Shown piece by piece: positions 16,335-25,039 of a stretch of DNA of 64,000 bases. The notes under the pieces are model-generated. The model ran no database searches and was not told where the DNA came from. It saw nothing but the letters and a program-made list of their open reading frames with translations. The stretch is from Flavobacterium sp. (GTDB lineage: Bacteria > Bacteroidota > Bacteroidia > Flavobacteriales > Flavobacteriaceae). The stretch lies in contig NZ_JAGIAV010000002.1 of assembly GCF_017744675.1 (NCBI RefSeq), positions 186,001 to 250,000 on the forward strand, written 5' to 3'. The number at the start of each line of letters is the position of its first letter. Positions within the stretch are counted from its first letter, which is position 1. A program made the position numbers and the translations under genes.

Positions 16335-18146
16335 ATGAAAAAAAGCAATCAGGAAGCTGCAGAAAAAATCACTTTCAAAAATTTACGACGACTGTATTTT
16401 TTTGCGCTTCTTACTATTGCCTTAACTATAATTATCAGTCAGTTTCTGGTTCAATACAACTTGAATCAGCAGTTAAGTGATTCTAAGATTATCAATTTTT
16501 CTGGAAAACAAAGAATGCTGAGTCAGAAAATCGTCAAAGAAGTACTGATTTTACACTACGTTTCAGACTCGGCTACAGCCAAAAAAACTTCTCACTTAAA
16601 AGAGGTTTTAGAACTTTGGAAGAAAAACCAAAATGCATTAGAAAACGGAAATGACAGCTTAGCTTTCCCAAAAGAAAAAAGTGAAACGCTAAACAAATTG
16701 TATCTGGGAATCAATCCGATTTTCAATAAAATTGCGCAGACGACCGATTCCTTTTTACTCAATTTACAACAGAAAAAATTAGCTTCTGAAAACCAAAAAC
16801 TAGTTCAGACTATTTTAGAAAACGAAGGAATCTTCCTTTCAAAAATGAATCAGATTGTAACCCAATACGATCTCGAAGCGCACGAAAAAGTAACCGAACA
16901 ACGCCGAATCGAATATTGGATTTTTGGTTTTACATTGCTCGTTCTTCTATTAGAATTCTTCTTCATTTTCAAACCAACCAATAAGAAAATCGAAAGGTTA
17001 ATTGCTCAGCTTTTATCCTCTGAAAAAAAGGCCTTAAAACTAGCATACGACACCGAAATATTAAGCGAAATCAAAGAAAACTCGGTAAAAGAACTGAAAT
17101 CGCTCAATTATGCAATGGAAAATACTTTATTGTATTGCCGAATTTCGCCAGATGGTTCTATCATTCATATTGGAGAAAAATTTGCTAAACTTTTAAATTA
17201 CACTAAGTTTTCATCTAATAAAAAATTCTCTGAAGTACTGACTGAAGACGAAAAAGAACAGGTCAATTTTGACCGCTTGATTTTCGAAAAACAGCGAAGT
17301 GGCTGGCAGGGCGAAATCAAGATTGTAAATAAAGACGAAAAAGAAATCTGGCTCGATTTATCAATGGTTCCCGTAATGATCAAAAAAGATGAACTAGAAC
17401 TTTTGATCGTTTGTTTCAACATCACCGAACGCAAAAAAGCGCAACGAGAAGTCGAACGATTAAACCTTGAAAACACAACTGAAAAAATCAATCAGCAGAA
17501 GATTATTTCGAGCAAAATTGTTGAAAATCAGGAAAACGAACAAAACCGAATTGCTAAAGAAATTCACGACGGAATCGGCCAAATGCTTACGGGTTTAAAA
17601 TTCAGTTTGGAAAGCATCAATCTAGATGACAGAGAAAAATCGGAACAAAAAATTGAGTACTTAAAGAAACTTTCTTTAGACATTATCAAAGGCGTTCGTA
17701 CGGCAACTTTCAACCTAATGCCTCCAGAATTAAGCGATCACGGAATTGTTTCTTCTCTTTCAAAACTAACTCAGGAACTTTCTAAATTAACCGGAAAAGA
17801 AATCCTTTTTTATAACAAGACCGATTTTGACCAGCGTTTAGATTCTCTAATCGAAATCAATATTTATCGCCTAACGCAAGAAGCAATCAACAACGCCATC
17901 AAATACGCCGAGTCGTCGCATATTATTGTACAACTTTCGCATAGTGACACTCTTTTAAGCATCATTGTAGACGACAACGGAAAAGGTTTCGACGTCAATT
18001 CTGTCCACAAAAAACGCAACAGCGAATCTGGAATGGGACTTTTGTTTATGAAAGAAAGAATCCAGTATATCAACGGGCGCGTTTTCATGAACTCGATTCC
18101 TGGCGAGGGAACTAGGATTACTTTTAACATTCCCATACTTAGATAA
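16335..18146 (+). CDS. Nitrate-type sensor histidine kinase (PilJ-PAS-HisKA_3)
   Basis: A 603-residue membrane kinase. A first membrane helix lies at about residues 20-40. The periplasmic domain begins with the PilJ/NarX-type motif INFSGKQRMLSQKIVKEV, whose conserved Arg and Ser-Gln resemble the nitrate-binding P-box region of NarX/NarQ. A second helix is at about 195-215, a PAS domain at about 250-365 (CRISPDGSIIHIGEKFA, FNITERKKAQ), the HisKA_3 phosphoacceptor His411 in KEIHDGIGQM, and the HATPase with VDDNGKGFD. Its partner is the NarL-type regulator at 18481. The context makes nitrate or nitrite the likely signal. Confidence 0.85.
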   Translation: MKKSNQEAAEKITFKNLRRLYFFALLTIALTIIISQFLVQYNLNQQLSDSKIINFSGKQRMLSQKIVKEVLILHYVSDSATAKKTSHLKEVLELWKKNQNALENGNDSLAFPKEKSETLNKLYLGINPIFNKIAQTTDSFLLNLQQKKLASENQKLVQTILENEGIFLSKMNQIVTQYDLEAHEKVTEQRRIEYWIFGFTLLVLLLEFFFIFKPTNKKIERLIAQLLSSEKKALKLAYDTEILSEIKENSVKELKSLNYAMENTLLYCRISPDGSIIHIGEKFAKLLNYTKFSSNKKFSEVLTEDEKEQVNFDRLIFEKQRSGWQGEIKIVNKDEKEIWLDLSMVPVMIKKDELELLIVCFNITERKKAQREVERLNLENTTEKINQQKIISSKIVENQENEQNRIAKEIHDGIGQMLTGLKFSLESINLDDREKSEQKIEYLKKLSLDIIKGVRTATFNLMPPELSDHGIVSSLSKLTQELSKLTGKEILFYNKTDFDQRLDSLIEINIYRLTQEAINNAIKYAESSHIIVQLSHSDTLLSIIVDDNGKGFDVNSVHKKRNSESGMGLLFMKERIQYINGRVFMNSIPGEGTRITFNIPILR

Positions 18147-18149
18147 ATT

Positions 18150-18420
18150 CCAATCTTTTAAAATTCCAAATTCCAATTCTGCGTAGTTCTGTCAGGCTGA
18201 GCGAAGTCGAAGCCTGCGCAAAAAAATTCCATAATCTAAATCGATAATCTTTGTCGAATCTCGCGTGAGATCCTTCGTTCCTCAGGATGACAAATTGGAC
18301 GGAAAGAACTTTGTCAAAGTTTGAAACTTTGACAAAGTTGGCTCAATCAGCTTTTGGAATTTGGAATTTTCAACATTAGAAATTTTAATATTGGAATTTA
18401 TTCTTAAAAAAAGTACGTAT
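18150..18420. repeat. Mosaic of dispersed repeats between kinase and regulator
   Basis: Nested hairpin words: AAATTCCAATCTTTTAAAATTCC against GGAATTTGGAATTTTCAA; GTCAGGCTGAGCGAAGTCGAAGCCTG; AGATCCTTCGTTCCTCAGGATGACAAA; and AACTTTGTCAAAGTTTGAAACTTTGACAAAGTT, which is itself a hairpin. The element separates the two-component pair by 334 nt with no gene in between. Confidence 0.7.
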
Positions 18421-18465
18421 ATTAGCGTCTTCTTTATAGATGAATATACGTAAAAATCTAGAATC
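18405..18465 (+). promoter_or_regulatory. Upstream region of response regulator with TACGTA boxes
   Basis: AGTACGTATATTAG and AATATACGTAAAAA place two TACGTA half-sites about 35 nt apart just before the regulator gene. TATATTAG is a weak -7 box. These match the half-sites at nirB, narK and nasA and suggest autoregulation. Confidence 0.4.
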
Positions 18466-18480
18466 TAAATTAAGTAAACT

Positions 18481-19140
18481 ATGAGCAATATCATTCGTGT
18501 AGTATTGGCAGATGACCATGTTTTTGTTAGAGACGGAATCAAATCTTTACTGGAAAACGAAGCAAACATCGAGGTTGTAGGCGAAGCTATTGATGGTGTT
18601 GATGCACTTGAGGTTGTTGCCGAAACAAAACCCGATTTACTTATAGCCGATATTCGTATGCCAAACATGACCGGTATAGAATTAGTAGAAAAACTTAGAA
18701 ACGAAAACAACAATGTAAAAATCATAATGCTTTCGATGCATGAATCGGAGGAATATGTATTGAAATCTATAAAAGCCGGAGCTGACGGTTATTTACTAAA
18801 AGGTTCGAGCAAAGAAGAATTTTTAAAAGCTTTACACAGTGTTGCTGCAGGCGGAAAATACTTTAGCGGTGATATTTCTTCAATCTTAATTAGTCAATTG
18901 ACCAATTCTTCTGCATCGTTAGAACCTAAACAAACTTTAGGCGAAGAAATGATGATTACTAAAAGAGAAAAAGAAATTCTTACTCTTTTATTGTCTGGAA
19001 AAGGAAATAAAGAAATCGCCGAAGCTTTGGATATTAGTAAACGAACTGCCGAAGTACACCGTTTCAATTTAATGAAAAAGCTGAAAGTAAAAAACCTAAT
19101 GGAACTTTCTAACAAAGCGGCTGAGTATTCTTTAATTTAA
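18481..19140 (+). CDS. NarL/LuxR-type response regulator
   Basis: A 219-residue response regulator. The receiver domain has Asp11 and Asp12, phosphoacceptor Asp57 (LLIADIRMPNMTG) and Lys in GADGYLLKGSSKEEF. A LuxR-type helix-turn-helix fills the C-terminus (MITKREKEILTLLLSGKGNKEIAEAL, then ISKRTAEVHRFNLMKKLKVKN). It is the obvious partner of the PilJ-type kinase. Placement between kinase and narK, with TACGTA boxes upstream and downstream, makes it a prime candidate for the regulator of nitrate assimilation here. Confidence 0.9.
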   Translation: MSNIIRVVLADDHVFVRDGIKSLLENEANIEVVGEAIDGVDALEVVAETKPDLLIADIRMPNMTGIELVEKLRNENNNVKIIMLSMHESEEYVLKSIKAGADGYLLKGSSKEEFLKALHSVAAGGKYFSGDISSILISQLTNSSASLEPKQTLGEEMMITKREKEILTLLLSGKGNKEIAEALDISKRTAEVHRFNLMKKLKVKNLMELSNKAAEYSLI

Positions 19141-19144
19141 AAAA

Positions 19145-19237
19145 TACGTATAAATACGTAATTATTTTTCAAAAACTGCGTTTTAGCAGGTTTTAACTAA
19201 GTTATAGTACTTATTTTTGCATAAAAATATAAGTACT
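19145..19237 (+). promoter_or_regulatory. narK promoter and nitrate boxes
   Basis: TACGTA-TAAA-TACGTA at 19145-19160 matches the nirB and nasA half-site arrangement. The -7 box TATTTTTG is at 19212-19219. It is embedded in an inverted repeat whose arms TAGTACTTAT and ATAAGTACTA flank the start site and reach the narK ATG, so the same sequence could act as an operator or as a 5' mRNA hairpin. Confidence 0.6.
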
Positions 19238-20722
19238 ATGAAAAATTCAAACTCACTATCGCAATCACACAAAATTTTATTTTTGAACACATTGGCATTT
19301 ACAGTGTGTTTTGCCTGCTGGACATTAAACGGGGTTCTGGTAACCTTTTTAGTAGATAACGGAATTTTCCATTGGGATGTTATTCAAGTAGGATGGCTTT
19401 TGGGTATTCCAATCCTGACGGGATCAATCATGCGCCTGCCAATCGGAATCCTGACAGATAAATTTGGCGGAAAATACGTTTTTTCTCTTTTATTACTCCT
19501 TTGTTCAATTCCGTTGTTTCTCCTTCCCTACTCTAACAGTTTTGCCATGTTTGCTTTACTAAGCTTTTTATTCGGAATGGTCGGAACCAGTTTTGCTGTT
19601 GGAATTGGCTACACTTCAATTTGGTACCCAAAAGAATGGCAAGGACGTGCATTGGGAATCTTCGGAATGGGAAATGCGGGAGCGGCAATCACCACTTTTT
19701 TAGCTCCATCCTTATTAAACCATTTTTCAATTGACGATCCGCAAAACGGCTGGAAAGTACTTCCTGTTATTTACGCTATTTCATTAGTCGTAATTGGCGT
19801 TGCTTTTTTAATTTTCGCTCAAAATAAAAAAATAGAAAGCAGTGGAAAAAGCATTTCACAAATGCTTATACCTTTAAAATCAGAAAGAGTTTGGCGATTT
19901 GGAGCTTATTATTTCCTAGTTTTCGGATGCTTCGTTGCCTATTCGCAATGGCTGTTGCCGAACTTTATGAATGTGTACCAAACCAGTTTGGTTATGGGCG
20001 GTTTATTCGCAACGATGTTCAGCTTGCCCTCTGGTGTTATTAGAGCCTTTGGAGGTTATCTATCTGATAAATTTGGAGCTAGAAAAGTAATGTATTGGGT
20101 GTTAGGTTCATCTGTAATTTTAAGTTCATTACTGTCAATTCCTAAAATGGAAATTACTACCTCTGGGCCTGGAATCTTAGCGGCAAAAAAAGGTGTTGTA
20201 AACGAAATCAGTGATAAAACAGTAAAAATTGGTGACAAAGAATATGCAATTGCTCAAAAGAAAGCCAGTACAATCGAAAATGCAATTTTCCCAACCACTT
20301 CAAGCTGGCAAGATGTTGTAGTAGCTCACAATCAAAGCGTGGCTAAAAAAGAACTGATTGCAAAAGGAGTTACCGTTATTAAATTTGATGCCAATATGTG
20401 GGTATTTCTGGTATTGGTAATTCTAATAGGAATTTCTTGGGGAATTGGCAAAGCGGCTGTTTACAAACATATTCCAGAATATTTCCCGAATGAAGTGGGT
20501 GTTGTAGGCGGAATGGTTGGAATGATCGGTGGTCTAGGTGGATTTTTCGGACCAATTATCTTTGGATATTTATTAACTGCAACAGGAATCTGGTCAAGTT
20601 CATGGATTTTCATTTTAATCTTTTCTACTATCTGTTTGGTTTGGATGCATTACACTATAACACAACTATCTAGGAAAAAAGAAGTCAAAGTTGCTAAAGC
20701 TAAATTAAAGCCAGCCTATTAG
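19238..20722 (+). CDS. narK: NarK-type nitrate/nitrite transporter (MFS)
   Basis: A 12-helix major facilitator of about 494 residues for nitrate uptake. The start at 19238 (MKNSNSLSQSHK) is preferred because a frame extension upstream begins inside the -7 box. Markers are CFACWTLNGVL in helix 1, the MFS loop RLPIGILTDKFGGKYVF, and the nitrate signature GIGYTSIWYPKEWQGRALGIFGMGNAGAA with a second GIGKAAVYKHIPEYFP. The insert at about residues 305-380 (ending VAKKELIAKGVTVIKFDAN) is a soluble loop, seen in several Bacteroidota NarK proteins. It sits between the two-component system and an outer-membrane channel. Confidence 0.92.
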   Translation: MKNSNSLSQSHKILFLNTLAFTVCFACWTLNGVLVTFLVDNGIFHWDVIQVGWLLGIPILTGSIMRLPIGILTDKFGGKYVFSLLLLLCSIPLFLLPYSNSFAMFALLSFLFGMVGTSFAVGIGYTSIWYPKEWQGRALGIFGMGNAGAAITTFLAPSLLNHFSIDDPQNGWKVLPVIYAISLVVIGVAFLIFAQNKKIESSGKSISQMLIPLKSERVWRFGAYYFLVFGCFVAYSQWLLPNFMNVYQTSLVMGGLFATMFSLPSGVIRAFGGYLSDKFGARKVMYWVLGSSVILSSLLSIPKMEITTSGPGILAAKKGVVNEISDKTVKIGDKEYAIAQKKASTIENAIFPTTSSWQDVVVAHNQSVAKKELIAKGVTVIKFDANMWVFLVLVILIGISWGIGKAAVYKHIPEYFPNEVGVVGGMVGMIGGLGGFFGPIIFGYLLTATGIWSSSWIFILIFSTICLVWMHYTITQLSRKKEVKVAKAKLKPAY

Positions 20723-20816
20723 ATTTAGATTAAAAAAAATTAGAAATATAACGGCAATCTTGGTATATGGCAACATTTTCTTATAAATTTACCTTCCATA
20801 TAAGCACAATAATTTT

Positions 20817-22076
20817 ATGAAAAAACTTAAACTAATTTTAATACTTATCCTCGGATTAAGTTTCGAAATCCAAGCACAAGAATTAGATGTTAATCTGCAG
20901 ATTAGGCCTCGTTTTGAATATCGTAACGGTTACAAAACGCTTCTGCCAGAAGGGCAAAAAGGAACTTCACAAATTTCACAGCGTTCTCGTCTAAATATTA
21001 ATTTCAAACAAGAAGATTTAATTTTAAAATTGACTTTCCAAAATACCAGAACATGGGGAGATGTGCCAACCACAGCAGTTGCAGATAAAAATGGTGTTGC
21101 TGTTTTTGAGGCTTGGGCACAATATAATTTTACTGAAAATTGGAGCGCCAGAATGGGGCGTCAAGTACTTTCTTATGACAATCAGCGTATTCTAGGCGAA
21201 ATGGATTGGGCGCAACAAGCACAAAGCCATGATGCGTTAACTATTTCCTTCCACAACGAAACTCAGAAATTAGATTTTGGAGGCGCTTACAATTCAAATG
21301 CAGAAAATGTGGTACAAACTCCCTATACGGTTGCCAATTACAAAGCAATGCAATATGCATGGTACCACAATCAGTTCAGCGAAAATTTAGGCGCAAGCTT
21401 TTTATTCCTCAATACAGGTTACGAATACGCTAACGCCGATGCCAAACTTTTGGTAGATTACAAACAGACTTTTGGTCCGTATGTAACTTATAAAACGGGC
21501 AAACTAGATACTAGCTTTTGGCTATATGGACAAACAGGAAAAAGTACCGATTTGCAAGTAAGCGCTTGGAATATCGCTGCTAATTTAGGATACAATGTAA
21601 CAGAAGCTTTTAAAGCAAGTCTTGGCTATGAGTTTTTATCTGGAAAAGCAACAAATGACGGAAGCACTGTAATTAAATCATTTAATCCCCTTTTTGGAAC
21701 CAACCATGGATTTAACGGTTATATGGATTATTTCTATGTTGGAAATCACTTAAACAGTGTTGGTTTGCAAGATGCTTTCTTAAAACTGAATTACAACATA
21801 AACAAATGGCAATTTGCTTTGATTCCTCACGTGTTCTTATCTGCAGCAGATGTTGTTACGCCTGCAAATGAAAAACTAGATTCGTATTTAGGCACTGAGA
21901 TCGATGCCACTTTCGGGTATAATTTCAAAAAAGACATCACTGTAACAGGCGGTTATTCTCAAATGTTTGGTTCTAAAACCATGGAGTTTATCAAAAAAGG
22001 AGATGCAAGCCACACTAACAACTGGGCCTGGCTGATGATTTCTGTGAATCCTAGAATTTTTACTTATAAAAAATAA
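20817..22076 (+). CDS. Alginate-export-type outer membrane beta-barrel
   Basis: A 419-residue outer-membrane protein with signal peptide MKKLKLILILILGLSFEIQAQ. It has amphipathic beta strands throughout and the alginate-export (AlgE-like) domain pattern: LNINFKQEDLILKLTFQNTRTWGD, WSARMGRQVLSYDNQRILGEMDW. In nitrate clusters of Bacteroidota such a porin commonly follows narK, so it probably lets nitrate or nitrite cross the outer membrane; alginate export is unlikely here as no alginate genes are present. It ends in a terminator. Confidence 0.82.
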   Translation: MKKLKLILILILGLSFEIQAQELDVNLQIRPRFEYRNGYKTLLPEGQKGTSQISQRSRLNINFKQEDLILKLTFQNTRTWGDVPTTAVADKNGVAVFEAWAQYNFTENWSARMGRQVLSYDNQRILGEMDWAQQAQSHDALTISFHNETQKLDFGGAYNSNAENVVQTPYTVANYKAMQYAWYHNQFSENLGASFLFLNTGYEYANADAKLLVDYKQTFGPYVTYKTGKLDTSFWLYGQTGKSTDLQVSAWNIAANLGYNVTEAFKASLGYEFLSGKATNDGSTVIKSFNPLFGTNHGFNGYMDYFYVGNHLNSVGLQDAFLKLNYNINKWQFALIPHVFLSAADVVTPANEKLDSYLGTEIDATFGYNFKKDITVTGGYSQMFGSKTMEFIKKGDASHTNNWAWLMISVNPRIFTYKK

Positions 22077-22105
22077 TATATCTGTAAAATTAACTTGTAA
22101 TTTTT

Positions 22106-22140
22106 ACCCTTTTACCATTTCGGAAAAAGGGTATTTTTTT
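22106..22140 (+). terminator. Intrinsic terminator after outer-membrane channel
   Basis: ACCCTTTT / AAAAGGGT stem with a short loop, followed by a T-run, 30 nt past the stop codon. Confidence 0.8.
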
Positions 22141-22176
22141 TAGTTGAAAAAACACTTTAGATAAGCTTTAATTATT

Positions 22177-22184
22177 TATATTTG
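22177..22184 (+). promoter_or_regulatory. -7 box of small exported protein gene
   Basis: TATATTTG 31 nt before the ATG at 22215. No clear TTTG lies 19 nt upstream. Confidence 0.45.
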
Positions 22185-22214
22185 AATCGATTATGAACCC
22201 CCAATTCTATCCTA

Positions 22215-22580
22215 ATGAAACCATTTTTAAAATTATCTATGTTGACCTTTTTGGTTAGCCAAACTGGTATTGCCCAAAAATTTAATGATGCCTTGATTTC
22301 AAAAAGCTCAGAAATTAATTTTGCCAAAACGCAAAAAAGAGGCATCAAGAGAAACAACATTGTCTATTATGTTGAAAACGACTTGCAAACCATATCTGCT
22401 TACAAAAGGAAGAAATTAAAATGGCAAACCAATGTCATTTCTGTTTGCGGAAAACCCAAAAAAGGAAATCCTGAAATAAGATATGTTGGCTATAACACAG
22501 ACAAACTTCTTATTGTAATGGGAAAACATCATTTTGCAGAAATTGATATCAATTGCGGCACAACAAGACTTGTTGGTTAA
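22215..22580 (+). CDS. Exported protein of unknown function, 121 aa
   Basis: Signal peptide MKPFLKLSMLTFLVSQTGIAQ, then a small basic domain with two Cys (VISVCGKPKKGNPE and DINCGTTRLVG) that may form a disulfide, and a strand-rich middle (NNIVYYVENDLQTISAYKRKK). I do not recognise the family. It has its own -7 box and terminator and so is monocistronic. It resembles small periplasmic beta proteins common in Flavobacterium. Confidence 0.7.
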   Translation: MKPFLKLSMLTFLVSQTGIAQKFNDALISKSSEINFAKTQKRGIKRNNIVYYVENDLQTISAYKRKKLKWQTNVISVCGKPKKGNPEIRYVGYNTDKLLIVMGKHHFAEIDINCGTTRLVG

Positions 22581-22614
22581 GAAATAAAACTATGATTAAA
22601 ATACATCTTTAATT

Positions 22615-22649
22615 TGCCTTTTTTCAGAATTGAGAAAAGGCATTTTTTT
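22615..22649 (+). terminator. Intrinsic terminator
   Basis: GCCTTTTTTC / GAGAAAAGGC stem followed by TTTTTTT, after the 121-aa exported protein. Confidence 0.8.
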
Positions 22650-22737
22650 GTTCTAGAAGAACTGATTTTAAACTTCTAAATTAAGTATATTTGATAAGGA
22701 TTTTGGTTATTCTTATTTCTTAAGAGCTATTTAAAAA

Positions 22738-23451
22738 ATGAAAATCATCACTTGGAATTGTAATATGGCATTCAGAAAAAAAGCTCAATTTCTTCAAGCT
22801 TTCAATCCTGATATTGTTGTAATTTCTGAGTGTGAAAATCCTCAAAAACTCCAATTCCCAGAAGGAACAAAACTACCTTCGGATATCCTTTGGTATGGAG
22901 CAAATCCGAATAAAGGAATTGGCGTTTTTTCTTATGGAGATTATCGATTTCGGCTTCTAGATTGCCATAACCCAGATTTCAAAAATATTCTTCCAATTGC
23001 TGTTACAGAAGGAAAAATCGATTTCACCCTATTTGCTATTTGGGCAAATAACCCAACAGATAAAGATGGGGCTTATGTAACTCAAATTTGGAAGGCGATC
23101 AATTACTACGAAGATTTAATTCGAGAAACCAAAACTATTTTAATTGGAGATTTTAATAGCAATACCATTTGGGACAAGCCGCGGAGAGAAGGAAATCATA
23201 CCACAGTGGTAAATAAATTAGCCGAAAAGAAAATTTTCAGCACCTATCATACATATTTCAATCAAGTTCAAGGCAAAGAAGAACATCCGACTTGGTATCT
23301 CTATCGCCATGAAAACAAACCGTATCATCTTGATTATTGTTTCGCTTCAAATGACTTTATCAAGGCTTTAGAACATGTCGAAATTGGAAGTTATCAAGAT
23401 TGGACTATGCATAGCGATCATAAACCTTTAATCATTAAATTCAATATATAA
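22738..23451 (+). CDS. Endonuclease/exonuclease/phosphatase family protein
   Basis: A 237-residue member of the EEP superfamily (metal-dependent phosphodiesterases related to ExoIII and DNase I). Motifs: [12 protein letters not shown] (Asn ligand), [10 protein letters not shown] (metal-binding Glu), [13 protein letters not shown] (Asp/Asn pair), and the C-terminal [12 protein letters not shown] (catalytic Asp-His). There is no signal peptide, so it acts in the cytoplasm. The substrate could be DNA or another phosphodiester. TATATTTG at 22686-22693 is a likely -7 box. It is followed after 5 nt by a methyltransferase gene. Confidence 0.83.
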   Translation: MKIITWNCNMAFRKKAQFLQAFNPDIVVISECENPQKLQFPEGTKLPSDILWYGANPNKGIGVFSYGDYRFRLLDCHNPDFKNILPIAVTEGKIDFTLFAIWANNPTDKDGAYVTQIWKAINYYEDLIRETKTILIGDFNSNTIWDKPRREGNHTTVVNKLAEKKIFSTYHTYFNQVQGKEEHPTWYLYRHENKPYHLDYCFASNDFIKALEHVEIGSYQDWTMHSDHKPLIIKFNI

Positions 23452-23456
23452 ACCAA

Positions 23457-24080
23457 ATGAACAACACCTGGACTCAAAGATGGGACGACCGTTACAAAAG
23501 CGAAGAATTTGCATACGGCGAAGAACCCAACAATTATTTAAAAGAACAAATTGAAAAATTGGAAATCGGCACTATTCTTTTTCCTGCTGAAGGCGAAGGA
23601 AGAAATGCTATTTTCGCAGCAAAATTAGGCTGGGAAGTTTCGGCTTTTGATATTAGCGAAGAAGGAAGAAACAAAGCGCTCCGTTTAGCAGAAAGCAATA
23701 ATGTCTCAATCGATTATCAAGTTGGCGAACTAGAAACTTTAGATTTCCTAGAAAACCAATTTGATGTTATTGCTTTAATCTATGCACATTTTCCCGCCGC
23801 TATAAAATCTGAAATTCACAAACAATTGAATCAACTTTTGAAAAAAAATGGCATCATTATTTTTGAAGCTTTCAGCAAAAAGCATTTGGAATATGTAACT
23901 AAAAATGAAAAAGTTGGCGGACCAAAAGACATCGAGTCCTTATTTTCTATAGAAGAAATAAAAGCTGATTTCCCTAATTACGAAATCATCGAATTGGAAG
24001 AAAAAGAAATCGAACTCAACGAAGGTTTATTCCATAACGGAACTGGTTCTGTAATTCGATTTTTAGGAAGAAAAAAATAA
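23457..24080 (+). CDS. Class I SAM methyltransferase (TehB/TPMT-like)
   Basis: A 207-residue methyltransferase. The N-terminus [26 protein letters not shown] is typical of the TehB-like/thiopurine-methyltransferase-like group. Motif I is [19 protein letters not shown], followed by [10 protein letters not shown] and [12 protein letters not shown]. Members methylate small thiol, oxyanion or chalcogen compounds, but the substrate here is unknown. It is 5 nt after the EEP-family gene and converges with the Crp/Fnr regulator. Confidence 0.82.
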   Translation: MNNTWTQRWDDRYKSEEFAYGEEPNNYLKEQIEKLEIGTILFPAEGEGRNAIFAAKLGWEVSAFDISEEGRNKALRLAESNNVSIDYQVGELETLDFLENQFDVIALIYAHFPAAIKSEIHKQLNQLLKKNGIIIFEAFSKKHLEYVTKNEKVGGPKDIESLFSIEEIKADFPNYEIIELEEKEIELNEGLFHNGTGSVIRFLGRKK

Positions 24081-24085
24081 AAACA

Positions 24086-24150
24086 CGACGTAGAGACGCA
24101 CTGCAGTGCGTTTCTACAAACCTTTGCCCCTTTGTCACTTTGTTACTCTG
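24086..24150. repeat. Hairpin repeat between converging genes
   Basis: GTAGAGACGCACTGCAGTGCGTTTCTAC is a near-perfect palindrome (one mismatch), written here as two joined arms. It is followed by a CTTTGCCCCTTTGTCACTTTG tract typical of dispersed repeats. It may serve as bidirectional terminator. Confidence 0.7.
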
Positions 24151-24157
24151 CACCTCA

Positions 24158-24862
24158 CTAAAAATATTTATGCTCCATAATTTCAGATCGAAGTGCAGCA
24201 ACTTCCAAAATCCCCACTCGTTTTCCTTCTGTTTTAATCAAAGATTCCTTTTTAAGGCTTGATAAAATACGAATAGCCTGTTCTTCTGTAGTTCCGGCAA
24301 AATCGGCAATTTCCTTTCGCGAAAGCTCAATATCAATCAGACCATTTGTTTGTCCGAATTTGCGATGAATATAAAGCAGCAAATCAATCACACGCTCACG
24401 CACATTCATGTGTGCAATCTTGCGAATATTATTTTCGCTTTTGTTCAATTCATCGGCATAAAATAACATTAGAGCATAAGTAAATTCAGGAACGTGCTGT
24501 AAAATTTCTTTCATCGTTTCATTACTAAAATTGCACAAAACAGTGTCTTCTAGCGCATAAGCACCAATTAGATAGCGTTTGCTCGTTCCGAAGCCGCGGA
24601 AACCTACAATGTCTCCGTTCTTTGTTAAACGAACAATTTGTTCACGACCGTTAATTCCCGTTTTTACTGTTTTGGCTTTGCCCTTACAAATAAAATAAAG
24701 TCCTTGCAAAGGTGCTCCTTCTGTAATAAACTGATCTGACTTTTTACAGATTATATTCTGTTTTTTAGAAATATAGCTTGCCATCTGCGCCAAATGCAAA
24801 TGTTTCTTGATAAAACAATTCTTATTCTCGCAGGAATAACATACATCTTGTTCTTCTTTCAT
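24158..24862 (-). CDS. Crp/Fnr-family regulator with N-terminal Cys cluster
   Basis: A 234-residue Crp/Fnr protein. Cys8, Cys11 and Cys16 (VCYSCENKNCF) precede a cyclic-nucleotide-binding-like beta roll (FICKGKAKTV, NGDIVGFRGFG), a dimer helix, and a winged helix-turn-helix (SRKEIADFAGTTEEQAIRILSSLKKE). The Cys cluster suggests an Fe-S or redox/NO sensor of the FNR type, but a fourth ligand is not obvious. It is divergent from the nitrate reductase gene across 177 nt holding a TAAGTA-TTAA-TACGTA box, so it is a candidate regulator of that gene. Confidence 0.88.
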   Translation of the reverse strand: MKEEQDVCYSCENKNCFIKKHLHLAQMASYISKKQNIICKKSDQFITEGAPLQGLYFICKGKAKTVKTGINGREQIVRLTKNGDIVGFRGFGTSKRYLIGAYALEDTVLCNFSNETMKEILQHVPEFTYALMLFYADELNKSENNIRKIAHMNVRERVIDLLLYIHRKFGQTNGLIDIELSRKEIADFAGTTEEQAIRILSSLKKESLIKTEGKRVGILEVAALRSEIMEHKYF

Positions 24863-24946
24863 GAGTTCTCATTTTTAGCGTATTAAAAACTAATTTGTTG
24901 TTCCTCATTTATTTTTATCAAAAATAGAAAAAATAAAATCAAAAAA

Positions 24947-24978
24947 TAAGTATTAATACGTAAAAATACTTATTTTTG
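24947..24978 (+). promoter_or_regulatory. Nitrate reductase promoter with nitrate box
   Basis: TAAGTA-TTAA-TACGTA (24947-24962) is centred about 20 nt before the -7 box TATTTTTG (24971-24978). That places it near -30, where a class II activator would bind. TTTG is missing at the -33 position, again pointing to activation. Confidence 0.6.
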
Positions 24979-25039
24979 CGTAAGTATTTTTTCAAAAGTC
25001 AGACCATCCAATAAAAGTAGTATCTCTAAATAGAACTAA

